A DNA stretch of 64,000 bases. It comes from Arthrobacter sp. AFG7.2. GTDB taxonomy: Bacteria; Actinomycetota; Actinomycetes; Actinomycetales; Micrococcaceae. How positions within the stretch are numbered: the stretch's first letter is position 1; every line of letters starts with the position of its first letter. This document shows positions 24,784-33,292 of the stretch, in pieces. Under the pieces are notes generated by a model that made no database searches, was not told the origin of the DNA, and saw only the letters and a program-made list of their open reading frames with translations. Location of the stretch: assembly GCF_002892835.1 (NCBI RefSeq), contig NZ_PJMB01000013.1, positions 1 through 64,000 on the forward strand, read 5' to 3'. Both the position numbers and the translations under genes were made by a program.

Positions 24784-25443
24784 ATGACTGATCCTGATGA
24801 TGTGACAACCCAGAGCTCAACGGTTGAGGAGTGGACACGCGCCTTGGCCGAGTCCAAGGGATCGCCGGGCGGAGGGGCCGGAACCGGGGTAATGCTTGCC
24901 ATTGCCGCGTCCCTGGCGTCAATGGTCGCCGGCTATACGGAACCCAAGGAGCACCAGAAAGCAGAACTGGCTTTCCTGCATGCACGAGCCCACGGGCTGC
25001 GGGAGGCTGCCCTCAAGTTGGCCGACGACGACGCTGCCGCCTCCGAAGCTTTCGGCGCCGCCTTTCGGCTGGACCAGGGTCCGGAACGGGATGCGGCGAT
25101 ACACCGGGCGTCCGTCGAGGCTGCCAAGGCGTCGGCCGTGCTGGGTGAGCGGGCCCTTGCTGCCATTGATGACCTTGGCTGGCTCGCGTCCAACGGCAAC
25201 CCGGCGCTCATTGCCGATGTCGTCGTCGGATTCGGGGCACTGAGGGCGGCGGTGGCGGGGGCACGCACGAACGTCAGTTTCGACCTCGCCACCATCAGGT
25301 CCGCCGGTGCCACGTTGGATCAGGTCCGGGAACAGCACCCGGCACTGTGGGCTGCCGTGGAGCAACTCACGGCAGCGCTTGAGCGCATCGACCAGATCAC
25401 CGCCGACGTGGATGACCGGGCGGCACCCACCGACGCCGGCTGA
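24784..25443 (+). CDS. cyclodeaminase/cyclohydrolase family protein (FTCD C-terminal type)
   Basis: This 219-residue all-helical protein matches the formiminotransferase-cyclodeaminase C-terminal domain. It has TVEEWTRALAESKGSPGGGAG, the glycine-rich loop after the first helix, and LAIAASLASMVAGYT, then amphipathic helices to the end. Family members act on formimino- or methenyl-tetrahydrofolate. The start ATG 24784 lies in the gap divergent from the reductase gene. The exact activity is not clear from sequence. Confidence 0.8.
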   Translation: MTDPDDVTTQSSTVEEWTRALAESKGSPGGGAGTGVMLAIAASLASMVAGYTEPKEHQKAELAFLHARAHGLREAALKLADDDAAASEAFGAAFRLDQGPERDAAIHRASVEAAKASAVLGERALAAIDDLGWLASNGNPALIADVVVGFGALRAAVAGARTNVSFDLATIRSAGATLDQVREQHPALWAAVEQLTAALERIDQITADVDDRAAPTDAG

Positions 25444-25508
25444 ATACGAAAAGCCTGCAGTGGGCAGCCGGAATCGCGAACTGCCACATCCGGCGGGCGC
25501 AGTGGGCC

Positions 25509-26210
25509 CTACACGAGCGGCCAGGGGTAGCGCATGCCCGTGCGGTCAACGGGCAGCGTGCCTTCGCGGAGCAGCCGCTGCACCCGCCGCTGCAGCGCGG
25601 CCACCTCGCCGTCGTCGAGCAGCCCGGCCACCTCCGGAGGAACGGCCTCCGCGAGGGGACTGCTGTCCTGGAGCAGATTCGGCGGGATTGGTTCCGCGGC
25701 GAAGTCCCAGATCACCGTGCGCAGCTTGAACACGGCGGAGAAGCACAGTCCGTGGTCGATGCCCCAGATGCGCCCGTCCCGGCTCCGCAGCACGTGCCCG
25801 CTCTTGCGGTCCGTGTTGTTGGTAACGGCGTCGAACAGGGCGATCTGCGACAGCACGCCATACGTCTCGGGAGCTTCCGCATGCAAGGTGAAGTAGTGTT
25901 CGCCGAAGTCGCAGTCAACAAACCATTGCAGTGAACCGACGCCCAGGGGAGCGTCTTCGCGGGTCACGGTCAACGGCACCAGGTCCCAGGCCAGGTGGTC
26001 GCTGAGCAGGTAGGCTGCGCGCTCCCGCCGGTACAGGCCCGGCTCGAAATCAGACAGCGGCCGTTCTCCCGACTCCGGTTTGTACACAGCGTAGGCCGAG
26101 TCGTGCCCGCAGGAGACACGGGTGAGGAAGGTCGCATTGCTGCTGCGCGGAATACGTGCCAGCAGCTCCACCCGGCCTTCGGTGAGCAGCATCAGCTCAC
26201 GCGTGGACAC
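25509..26210 (-). CDS. SCO1664-family protein (PI3/4-kinase-like fold)
   Basis: This 233-residue protein matches the actinobacterial SCO1664 family: AYAVYKPESGERPLSDFEPG (nucleotide-binding lysine), LYRRERAAYLLSDHLAWDLV, ALFDAVTNNTDRKSGHVL (the catalytic-loop N-x-x-D like pattern) and GRIWGIDHGLCF (the second metal Asp). By analogy with phosphatidylinositol-kinase folds it may phosphorylate an unknown substrate. The GTG start at 26210 is used. It sits 49 bases downstream of the MSMEG_4193-type phosphatase gene, a pairing conserved in mycothiol-producing bacteria. Confidence 0.85.
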   Translation of the reverse strand: MSTRELMLLTEGRVELLARIPRSSNATFLTRVSCGHDSAYAVYKPESGERPLSDFEPGLYRRERAAYLLSDHLAWDLVPLTVTREDAPLGVGSLQWFVDCDFGEHYFTLHAEAPETYGVLSQIALFDAVTNNTDRKSGHVLRSRDGRIWGIDHGLCFSAVFKLRTVIWDFAAEPIPPNLLQDSSPLAEAVPPEVAGLLDDGEVAALQRRVQRLLREGTLPVDRTGMRYPWPLV

Positions 26211-26259
26211 CGGATGTTCCTGTGCGCGTGGCTGGCACTGGTGCCCACACCGGCGGACG

Positions 26260-26931
26260 TCACTTCGCCACCAGCCCGGCCAAAGGCTCAGATGTCGAGT
26301 TCACCATCAGTACCGAAGGCGCCTGTCCGTCCACGTACGAGATGGCGGAGACCGACGCCGGGCTGATGACAATCCGCTGGAACAGGTCCAGGTGCGTGCC
26401 CAAGGCATGGGCAACTGCGGCTTTGATGGGGTCGGCGTGGGAAAAACATACAACGACGCCCCCGGCATGGGCGGCGCGGAGATCATCAAGGGCGCCCACC
26501 ATGCGCGCCTGCATCTCGGTGAAGCTTTCCCCGCCCGGAAAACGGAACGACGACGGCGTCTGCTGCACGGTGCGCCACTGAGGCAGTCCGGTCAGGTCGG
26601 CGAGCGCAGCCCCGGTCCACTCGCCGAAGTCGCATTCGAGCAGTCCGGCGTCCTCCACTACGGGCATACCGGTCCGGGCTGCCGCGGGTGCGGACGTTTC
26701 CAGGGCTCGCTCAAGCGGGGATGAGCAGAGGGCGCTGACCGGGAGCCCCGCCAGGCGTTCCGCAACAGCATCCGCCTGGGCCTGGCCCCGCCCGGACAGG
26801 TGGAGTCCCGGGGCGCGGCCGGGCAGCACCTTGCCGGTGGTCGGCGTCTCTCCATGGCGTACCAGGAGGAGGAGTGTGCGTTCCGGTTGTACCGGGGGTG
26901 TCGGCGGGGCCGACGGCGTCAATGCAGTCAT
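26260..26931 (-). CDS. histidine phosphatase (MSMEG_4193 family)
   Basis: This 223-residue protein has the histidine-phosphatase core LLLVRHGETPTTGKVLPGRA (catalytic RHG), ALCSSPLERALETSAPAA, LECDFGEWTG and VVVCFSHADPIKAAVAHALG (second catalytic His). MSMEG_4193-type members are conserved next to SCO1664 and often mshC; mshC is not seen here. ATG 26931 is chosen over the upstream TTG 26955 because it starts the usual leader. It is first in a two-gene minus-strand unit with the SCO1664 gene and divergent from the AAA ATPase gene. Confidence 0.85.
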   Translation of the reverse strand: MTALTPSAPPTPPVQPERTLLLLVRHGETPTTGKVLPGRAPGLHLSGRGQAQADAVAERLAGLPVSALCSSPLERALETSAPAAARTGMPVVEDAGLLECDFGEWTGAALADLTGLPQWRTVQQTPSSFRFPGGESFTEMQARMVGALDDLRAAHAGGVVVCFSHADPIKAAVAHALGTHLDLFQRIVISPASVSAISYVDGQAPSVLMVNSTSEPLAGLVAK

Positions 26932-27023
26932 GGATATCCAGCGTAAACGCGGCAAGGGGCCGGGGACGTGGATATCGAAAAAATTCCTCGATTCGGCAGC
27001 TGTTCCGGGGCTACGGTGTAGGG

Positions 27024-28412
27024 GTGACTGATCGTCCCGATATCTTCACTGTTGGTGAACTCCGTGCCTCCGGGCACGTCCTCAAGGACCTGCGCCAGGA
27101 AATCCGCGGGAACCTGCTCGCCGCGCTCGCCGCCGGCACGGATCCATGGCCTGGGATGTACGGTTTCAGCCGTACAGTGATTCCCCAGCTGGAGCGTGCC
27201 CTGATCGCCGGGCACGACGTCGTCCTGCTCGGTGAGCGGGGCCAGGGCAAGACCCGCCTCCTCCGGACCCTGGCCGGGCTCCTGGACGAATGGTCCCCGG
27301 TCATCGAGGGCTCTGAGCTGAATGAGCATCCGTTCGAACCCATCACTGAGCACTCACGCGCCCGTGTCCTGACGGAGGGGGACCGGTTGCGGGTGGCGTG
27401 GCGCCACCGCTCGGAGCGGTACGTGGAAAAACTCGCGACGCCGGACACCTCCGTCGCCGATCTCATTGGCGACGTCGATCCGATGCGCGTGGCCGAAGGG
27501 CGCCGCCTTGGCGACCCGGAAACGATCCACTATGGCCTGGTTCCGCGGTCCAACCGTGGCATCATCGCCATCAATGAGCTGCCGGACCTGGCGGAACGCA
27601 TCCAGGTGTCCATGCTGAACGTGATGGAGGAGCGCGACATCCAGATCCGGGGCTACGTGCTGCGGCTGCCCCTGGACGTGCTGGTTGTAGCGTCAGCCAA
27701 CCCGGAGGACTACACCAACCGCGGCCGGATCATCACGCCCCTGAAGGACCGCTTCGGCGCGGAGATCCGCACGCACTATCCCCTTGAGCTCGACGATGAG
27801 GTGGCGGTGATCCGGCAGGAGGGACAGCTGGTGGCCGATGTCCCGCCGGTCATCCTCGAAATCCTGGCCCGTTACACCCGTGCGCTCCGGCAGTCCCCGG
27901 CGATCAACCAGACGTCCGGGGTCTCGGCGCGGTTCGCCATCGCCGGCGCAGAGACGGTGGCCGCCGCGGCGCTCCGCCGGGCCAGCGTGCGCGGCGAGGA
28001 GGAGGCAGTGGCGCGGATCGTGGACCTGGACACCGCCGTGGAAGTCCTCACCGGCAAGATTGAATTCGAATCCGGCGAGGAAGGGCGTGAACAGGCTGTC
28101 CTGGACCACCTCCTGCGCACGGCCACTGCCGAAGCTGTGCGGGCCCACTACCAGGGCCTCGACCTGGGCCCGCTGGTCGCGGCCCTCGACGGCCACACCA
28201 CGGTGACCACCGGAGAGCACGTCACGGCCCGGGAGTTCCTGGCCAACCTGCCGTCCCTCAACGGCTCCGGCCTCTACGACGAGATCGGCGGCCGCCTGGG
28301 GGCGCAGAATGAAGGCCAGCGGGCTGCCGCCATTGAACTTGCGCTGGAGGGCCTCTATCTCGCCCGGCGGATTTCCAAGGAGTCCGACGACGAAGAGACA
28401 GTTTACGGCTGA
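27024..28412 (+). CDS. MoxR/ChlI-type AAA ATPase
   Basis: This 462-residue protein has Walker A GERGQGKT (residues 70-77), an insertion before the second half, Walker B-like GIIAINELPDL, sensor 1 VVASANPEDY and an Arg finger region PLKDRFGAEIRTHYPLE. It resembles magnesium-chelatase I subunits and MoxR AAA proteins. The VWA-domain gene follows 51 bases downstream, which is the usual ATPase/VWA partnership for metal insertion or protein remodelling. The start is GTG 27024. The target is not known. Confidence 0.85.
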   Translation: MTDRPDIFTVGELRASGHVLKDLRQEIRGNLLAALAAGTDPWPGMYGFSRTVIPQLERALIAGHDVVLLGERGQGKTRLLRTLAGLLDEWSPVIEGSELNEHPFEPITEHSRARVLTEGDRLRVAWRHRSERYVEKLATPDTSVADLIGDVDPMRVAEGRRLGDPETIHYGLVPRSNRGIIAINELPDLAERIQVSMLNVMEERDIQIRGYVLRLPLDVLVVASANPEDYTNRGRIITPLKDRFGAEIRTHYPLELDDEVAVIRQEGQLVADVPPVILEILARYTRALRQSPAINQTSGVSARFAIAGAETVAAAALRRASVRGEEEAVARIVDLDTAVEVLTGKIEFESGEEGREQAVLDHLLRTATAEAVRAHYQGLDLGPLVAALDGHTTVTTGEHVTAREFLANLPSLNGSGLYDEIGGRLGAQNEGQRAAAIELALEGLYLARRISKESDDEETVYG

Positions 28413-28463
28413 GGGCACACAGCGTGGAGCCACAGACGGCTCACCGGAGGGACAGGCGGCACC

Positions 28464-30470
28464 ATGAACAGCCATAACCATTCCGCCAGGTACGGCCGGT
28501 ACCGGGGCGGCCCGGACCCGCTCGCCCCGCCGGTCGACCTGGCGGAGGCGCTGGACGCCGTCGCCGAGGACGTCATGGCAGGGTACTCGCCCCGCCATGC
28601 GCTGCAGGAGTTCCTCCGCCGAGGCGGCCGGAGCCGGGAGGGCCTGGACGATCTTGCCCGCAGCGTCCAGCAGCGCCGGAACGACCTGCTGGGCCGGCAC
28701 CGGCTCGACGGCACCCTCAGCGAAGTCAAGAAGCTCCTGGACACTGCGGTGCTGGAGGAGCGCAAACAGCTGGCCCGTGACGCCCTGATGAACAACACCG
28801 ACCGGGCGTTCCGGGAGATGCAGCTGCAGAACCTGCCCCAGTCCACTGCCGCCGCGGTCAACGACCTTGCCTCCTACGACTGGCAGTCCGGTGTTGCCCG
28901 GGAAGCCTACGAGCGGATCAAGGACCTGCTGGGCCGCGAGGCCCTGGACCAGCGGTTCGCAGGCATGAAGCAGGCACTCGAGGGGGCCACGGAAGAGGAC
29001 CGCGAAGCCGTCAGCGCGATGCTGCGCGACCTGAACGGGCTGCTGGACAAGCACCGCCGCGGTGAGGACACCGATGCCGGCTTCCAGGAGTTCATGGCCA
29101 GGCACGGCAGCTTCTTCCCTGAGAACCCGCAGTCCGTCGAGGAGCTGATTGACGCGCTTGCCAAGCGGGCAGCTGCCGCCCAGCGGCTCCTTCACTCCAT
29201 GTCCGCCGAGCAGCGGCAAGAGCTGATGCGGCTGTCCGGCCAGGCGTTCGGATCGCCGGACCTGATGGCCCAGCTTGATCAGCTCGATGACAGCCTGCGG
29301 GCCCTGCGGCCCGGCCAGGACTGGACCGGCTCGGAACGGTTCGAGGGCCAGGAAGGCCTGGGCCTGGGCGACGGCACCGGTGTGCTCCAGGACATCGCCG
29401 AACTGGATGAGCTCGCCGAACAGCTGGCCCAGTCCTACAACGGATCAAACCTCGGCGACCTGGACCTGGATGCCCTGGCCCGCCAGCTGGGGCAGAACGC
29501 CGCCGTCACCGCACGCACCCTGGCTGAGATTGAACGGGCGATGCAGGACGGCGGATACCTAAGGAAAGGAACGGATGGAGATCTCCGGCTCTCACCGCAG
29601 GCGATGCGGAGGCTGGGGAAGTCCCTGCTGCGGGACACGGCGAAGCAGCTGTCAGGCCGGCAGGGGCGCCGCGATACCCGGGTGGCCGGTGCCGCCGGTG
29701 AACAGACGGGGTCAAGCCGGCAGTGGGAGTTTGGGGACGCGGAACCCTGGGACGTGACGCGCACGCTGACCAACGCGATCAGCCGCACCGCGGCCGGCGG
29801 CGGAAGCCCGGGCAACGGTTTGCGTCTCACGCCCGCCGACATCGAAGTAAGCGAGACAGAGGCCCGTACCCAGGCCGCCGTCGTCCTCCTCGTCGACGTG
29901 TCCTTCTCCATGGCGGCCGAAGGACGGTGGGTGCCGATGAAACGCACCGCCCTTGCCCTGCACCACCTCGTCTCCACCCGCTTCCGCGGCGACAGGCTTG
30001 AACTGATCACGTTCGGCCGGCACGCCCAGGCCATGGACATCGGCGAACTCACGGCCCTGCCGCCCCTGCGGGAGCAGGGAACAAACCTGCATCACGGGCT
30101 GCTGCTGGCCGGGCGTTTCTTCCGCAAGCACCCGTCCATGCAGCCGGTCCTCCTGGTGGTGACGGACGGGGAACCCACCGCCCACCTGCTGCCGGAAGGT
30201 GAGTCCTGGTTCTGCTGGCCTCCCGACCAGGAAACCATCCGGGTAACCGTCGCGGAGCTGGACCGGCTGGGCCGTTCCGGCACCCAGGCAACGTTCTTCA
30301 GGCTCGGCCGCGATCCCAGCCTCGAAAGGTTCGTCCAGCGCATGGTGCGGCGGGTCGGCGGACGGGTGATCGCTCCCGAAACGGGGGATCTTGGCGCTGC
30401 TGTGGTGGGGGAGTACCTGCGGGCGCACTTCCGGGGACGGGCCTTCGACGACGCCGACTGGGCCTCCTGA
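28464..30470 (+). CDS. VWA-domain protein (ChlD-like), partner of the AAA ATPase
   Basis: This 668-residue protein has helical repeats in its N-terminal two thirds and a C-terminal von Willebrand A domain (about residues 465-650) with the MIDAS motif VDVSFSMA (Asp near 477) and VTDGEPTAHLL. The Walker/VWA combination mirrors the ChlI/ChlD and MoxR/VWA pairs. Start ATG 28464 follows ACCGGAGGGA. Co-transcription with the upstream ATPase gene is very likely. The client is unknown. Confidence 0.85.
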   Translation: MNSHNHSARYGRYRGGPDPLAPPVDLAEALDAVAEDVMAGYSPRHALQEFLRRGGRSREGLDDLARSVQQRRNDLLGRHRLDGTLSEVKKLLDTAVLEERKQLARDALMNNTDRAFREMQLQNLPQSTAAAVNDLASYDWQSGVAREAYERIKDLLGREALDQRFAGMKQALEGATEEDREAVSAMLRDLNGLLDKHRRGEDTDAGFQEFMARHGSFFPENPQSVEELIDALAKRAAAAQRLLHSMSAEQRQELMRLSGQAFGSPDLMAQLDQLDDSLRALRPGQDWTGSERFEGQEGLGLGDGTGVLQDIAELDELAEQLAQSYNGSNLGDLDLDALARQLGQNAAVTARTLAEIERAMQDGGYLRKGTDGDLRLSPQAMRRLGKSLLRDTAKQLSGRQGRRDTRVAGAAGEQTGSSRQWEFGDAEPWDVTRTLTNAISRTAAGGGSPGNGLRLTPADIEVSETEARTQAAVVLLVDVSFSMAAEGRWVPMKRTALALHHLVSTRFRGDRLELITFGRHAQAMDIGELTALPPLREQGTNLHHGLLLAGRFFRKHPSMQPVLLVVTDGEPTAHLLPEGESWFCWPPDQETIRVTVAELDRLGRSGTQATFFRLGRDPSLERFVQRMVRRVGGRVIAPETGDLGAAVVGEYLRAHFRGRAFDDADWAS

Positions 30471-30542
30471 CGGCACACCAGCCCCGCCTGGGTGCCGGCG
30501 GCGTTACAGCGAACCGGACCTGATCCATGTGAGGATCGAGGT

Positions 30543-31481
30543 ATGCCTGACCGCCTCATGCTGCTGGACACTGCCTCGCTGTACTTCCGCGCCTTTTACG
30601 GACTGCCGGACACCATCCGGCGCGCTGACGGCACGCCGGTCAACGCTGTCCGGGGCCTGCTGGACATGATTGCGCGGCTTACCACGGACTACCAGGCGAC
30701 ACACCTGATCGCATGCTGGGATGATGACTGGCGGCCGCAGTGGCGGGTGGATCTGCTCCCCACCTACAAGGCCCACCGGGTGGCGGAAGCCGTCACCGGC
30801 GCACCGGACGTTGAGGTGGTTCCGGATGCGCTGGAGGCGCAGCTTCCCATGATCCGCCGGGTCCTTGGGCTTGCCGGCATCGCCATCGTGGGTGCCGCCG
30901 ACCATGAGGCCGACGACGTTGTGGGCACCTATGCCAGCCAGGCCGGGCTTCCCGTGGACGTAGTGACCGGCGACCGTGACCTCTTCCAGGTCTGCGACGA
31001 CGAACGCCAGGTCCGCGTGATCTACACCGCCCGCGGCATGAAGAACCTTGAGGTCATGACCGAAGAAGCGGTGGTGGCCAAGTACCGGGTGCTGCCCCAG
31101 CAGTACGCCGACTATGCGACACTGCGCGGGGATGCGTCGGATGGACTGCCCGGAGTTGCAGGAATCGGTGAAAAAACGGCGGCGTCCCTGCTGTTGAAAT
31201 ACGGAACCCTGAAGGGGCTGCTGGAGGCCGCCGGCCAGCCCGGGGGCGGAGTGTCCGCACCTGTTAAATCGAAGCTGGACGCTGCCGCCGGTTACCTCTC
31301 CGTTGCCCCGGCCGTCGTGAGGCTCGTGCGGAATTTGGAGCTTCCGACGCCCGAAGAGGCAGGCGCAGCCCTTGGTCCCGTGTCCGCCGATGAGCGTGCC
31401 GAGCTGGAACGGCTGGCCACTGAGTGGAACCTGGGCGGATCAGTGCGGCGGCTCCTGATGGCCCTCGACCTGCGGCAATAG
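30543..31481 (+). CDS. 5'-3' exonuclease (stand-alone, PolA-N-like)
   Basis: This 312-residue protein is a FEN-type exonuclease: LMLLDTASLYFRAFYG (first metal Asp), HLIACWDDDWRPQWR, DHEADDVVGTYAS and VDVVTGDRDLFQVCDD (metal Asp cluster), then DGLPGVAGIGEKTAASLLL, the helix-hairpin-helix DNA-binding segment. Such enzymes remove 5' flaps or RNA primers. ATG 30543 lies behind GAGGATCGAGG and begins at MPDRL; the open frame upstream is not used. A related domain is present in PolA at 45035. A second, solo copy is usual in Actinobacteria. Confidence 0.9.
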   Translation: MPDRLMLLDTASLYFRAFYGLPDTIRRADGTPVNAVRGLLDMIARLTTDYQATHLIACWDDDWRPQWRVDLLPTYKAHRVAEAVTGAPDVEVVPDALEAQLPMIRRVLGLAGIAIVGAADHEADDVVGTYASQAGLPVDVVTGDRDLFQVCDDERQVRVIYTARGMKNLEVMTEEAVVAKYRVLPQQYADYATLRGDASDGLPGVAGIGEKTAASLLLKYGTLKGLLEAAGQPGGGVSAPVKSKLDAAAGYLSVAPAVVRLVRNLELPTPEEAGAALGPVSADERAELERLATEWNLGGSVRRLLMALDLRQ

Positions 31482-31505
31482 AAAAGTGGAAACTTCCCTG
31501 TTCAG

Positions 31506-31549
31506 GGGCAGGCTGCCGCCATGCCTTGCGGCGGTGCGGCAGCCTGCCC
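31506..31549. terminator. bidirectional terminator-like hairpin
   Basis: Arms GGGCAGGCTGCCGC (31506-31519) and GCGGCAGCCTGCCC (31536-31549) form a perfect 14-bp stem around a 16-base loop. It sits between the convergent exonuclease and CBS genes. There is no T run, but the position between two 3' ends fits a shared terminator. Confidence 0.6.
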
Positions 31550-31591
31550 TGCTCCATCCTTCAGCAGTCCGGGACGGGCACGTTTCCAGCG

Positions 31592-32005
31592 TCAGTATGA
31601 GATGAAGGCCACGAGCTCGCCCACCCGGTCCTCCGGGTAGTTACGGGCAATGTCCGCCTGGCTCACAACGCCCACCAGGTCATGGCCGTCGATGACCGGG
31701 AGCCTGCGGACCTGGTGGTCCTGCATGGTGCGGATCGCCTCTTCAATCGAGTCGTCAGCACCGATGGTCACGGGCTTTCCTTCACCGAACTCCCCGGCCG
31801 TAACGGTGCGGGGATCCCCGCCTTCCGCCAGGCATTTGACCACAATGTCCCGGTCCGTCAGCATTCCTTTCAGCCTGTTGTCCTCGCCGCAGATCGGAAG
31901 CGACCCAACGTCGAGCTCCTTCATTTTGCGGGCGGCTGCTTCCAGGGTTTCGTTCTCGCCGACGCATTCGGCGCCCCCGGTCATGATGTCCCGTGCCGTT
32001 GCCAT
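31592..32005 (-). CDS. CBS-domain protein
   Basis: This 137-residue protein is two CBS motifs in tandem: ARDIMTGGAECVGENETLEA...GSLPICGEDNRLKGMLTDRDI (residues 3-55) and EGKPVTIGADDSIEEAIRTM...VRRLPVIDGHDLVGVVSQADI (75-123). Such single-pair proteins bind adenosyl nucleotides and act as energy sensors or scaffold partners. ATG 32005 has GAAGGAGA in front; the longer frame is not used. It is divergent from the gene pair at 32271, and the shared intergenic stretch carries three copies of a 16-base motif. Confidence 0.85.
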   Translation of the reverse strand: MATARDIMTGGAECVGENETLEAAARKMKELDVGSLPICGEDNRLKGMLTDRDIVVKCLAEGGDPRTVTAGEFGEGKPVTIGADDSIEEAIRTMQDHQVRRLPVIDGHDLVGVVSQADIARNYPEDRVGELVAFISY

Positions 32006-32108
32006 GATCGTCTCCTTCTTCCGTGATGATCTGCCTGCCTGCTCGGCGGGCCCTTCGGGAGGTCGCAGAAGATGTGGCGGCTCCGAAGAGCTAACCGATG
32101 AACAAATG

Positions 32109-32239
32109 CTAAGCCTACTGATTATTCGTGTCCAGACCACGTTGCCGGCCACTGTTGTGCCGCACCGCCTGCCCGCCTTGCGCTTGCATCACCACGATCA
32201 GGTAGTAAGCTTGCTGAGCATTAGTAGTAAGCTTGCTGA
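32109..32239. promoter_or_regulatory. three copies of a 16-base operator-like motif
   Basis: GTAGTAAGCTTGCTGA occurs at 32202-32217 and 32224-32239, 22 bases apart. A diverged copy reading TAAGCCTACTGATTA lies at 32110-32124, and TAAGCTTGCTGATTA recurs at the second full copy. The core TAAGCTTGCT holds the palindrome AAGCTT. The sites lie in the divergent space between the CBS gene and the membrane-protein pair, so one regulator could control both directions. Confidence 0.5.
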
Positions 32240-32270
32240 TTAATTGACGTGGCGGGAGCAGGTTGAACAC

Positions 32271-32624
32271 ATGAGTGCACTAGTAGGTGGCATCTGGTCC
32301 CTGGTGGCTGTTACCGGGGCAGGCCTGGCCGTCAGTGCCCCGTTCGGCGCGGCAGGCCACGGCGGACAGTACCTCGCCGGCCACGTGCTCCTGGGCCTCG
32401 GACTTGGCCAGCTGCTGGCTGCCGTTGTCCGGTGGGCCGCACGCCGGGGGCTGCGGAATGCAGGCGCCCGCGCCGCAGCCGCACCCCTTCCCGCTGTACC
32501 TCTTGTCGCAGTGCCGGAAGTGGACGCCGTTCCCGGCGTGGACCCTGGAACGCCCGCCCCGGTGACCGTTTTGTACCCCAGGCCCGCCGCCGTCGTACCG
32601 TTGCGGGGCAGGCATGCCGCCTGA
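32271..32624 (+). CDS. small membrane protein, first of a coupled pair
   Basis: This 117-residue protein has two hydrophobic helices (about residues 3-22 and 34-55) and a proline/alanine-rich tail. ATG 32271 (MSALVGG) is preferred to TTG 32244 because it starts at the first helix. Its last codons overlap the ATG of the next gene (32614), so the two are probably coupled. The function is not recognised. Confidence 0.6.
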   Translation: MSALVGGIWSLVAVTGAGLAVSAPFGAAGHGGQYLAGHVLLGLGLGQLLAAVVRWAARRGLRNAGARAAAAPLPAVPLVAVPEVDAVPGVDPGTPAPVTVLYPRPAAVVPLRGRHAA

Positions 32625-33231
32625 GCTTCCGCAGGCGGCAGAAGCGCCGGAGGCTCCATCACGACGCCGGAGGCACAGGGTATTGGGCGCGGTGGCTGCT
32701 TTGCTGGCAACGGCTGCCATTGTTGCCGGCGCCGTGACCGTTTCTTCGGGTTTTACCGGTACGGACTCGGACCCGGCAACGCTTCGCGGTTTCCAGATCC
32801 GCGTGCTCAACGTCAGCCAGGCCGCCGCGGAGAACAGGTTGGACGGGGCCCTCGACGCCTTGGAGGCCCTGGCACGAGACCTCGACCTGGCGGCTGGTGA
32901 AGGGTTGATTTCGGCAGCCCGTTACCGGGGCATCAGTTCTGCGCTGGAAGCTGTGCGGTCCGATGTTGGCCGCGGCCTTACGGCCCAGGCAGCCGCGGCC
33001 GCTGACGAAAAAGCAGCAGTAAGTGTCATGGAAACTCCCGCCGTGAACGTCACGGCGCCTGAACCCGCCCCGGCGCCGCAGCAGGTCCAGCTCCAGCCAC
33101 AGGTCCCCGCGGCCGCCGCTCCTGTCCCGGAAGCTCCTGTCCTGGAACCCGAATCCGCCCCGCAGGAAAAAGAACTTCCGGCCGCCGCCCAGGAAGCCAA
33201 AAGCAAGGGTAAAGGCCCGGGAAAGCCCTGA
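32614..33231 (+). CDS. membrane-anchored protein with a proline/alanine-rich tail
   Basis: This 205-residue product has an arginine-rich cytosolic start (SRRRRHRVLGAV), one transmembrane helix (about residues 22-45), a helical extracellular segment (55-115), and a low-complexity tail rich in Pro, Ala, Gln and Lys (135-205, ending KSKGKGPGKP). The ATG overlaps the preceding gene by 11 bases. Its structure suggests an anchored wall-spanning protein; no family is recognised. Confidence 0.6.
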   Translation: MPPELPQAAEAPEAPSRRRRHRVLGAVAALLATAAIVAGAVTVSSGFTGTDSDPATLRGFQIRVLNVSQAAAENRLDGALDALEALARDLDLAAGEGLISAARYRGISSALEAVRSDVGRGLTAQAAAAADEKAAVSVMETPAVNVTAPEPAPAPQQVQLQPQVPAAAAPVPEAPVLEPESAPQEKELPAAAQEAKSKGKGPGKP

Positions 33232-33292
33232 AGGTGGTGTCCAAACAGGCGCCAGGTCCAGCGGGGTATAGGGACAAGGGCAAAATGGATGA

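Noticed and set aside
27693..29219. Minus-strand open frame of 508 codons opposite the AAA ATPase and VWA genes
   Set aside because: It overlaps two recognised genes, has no family features, and is explained by GC-rich codon structure.
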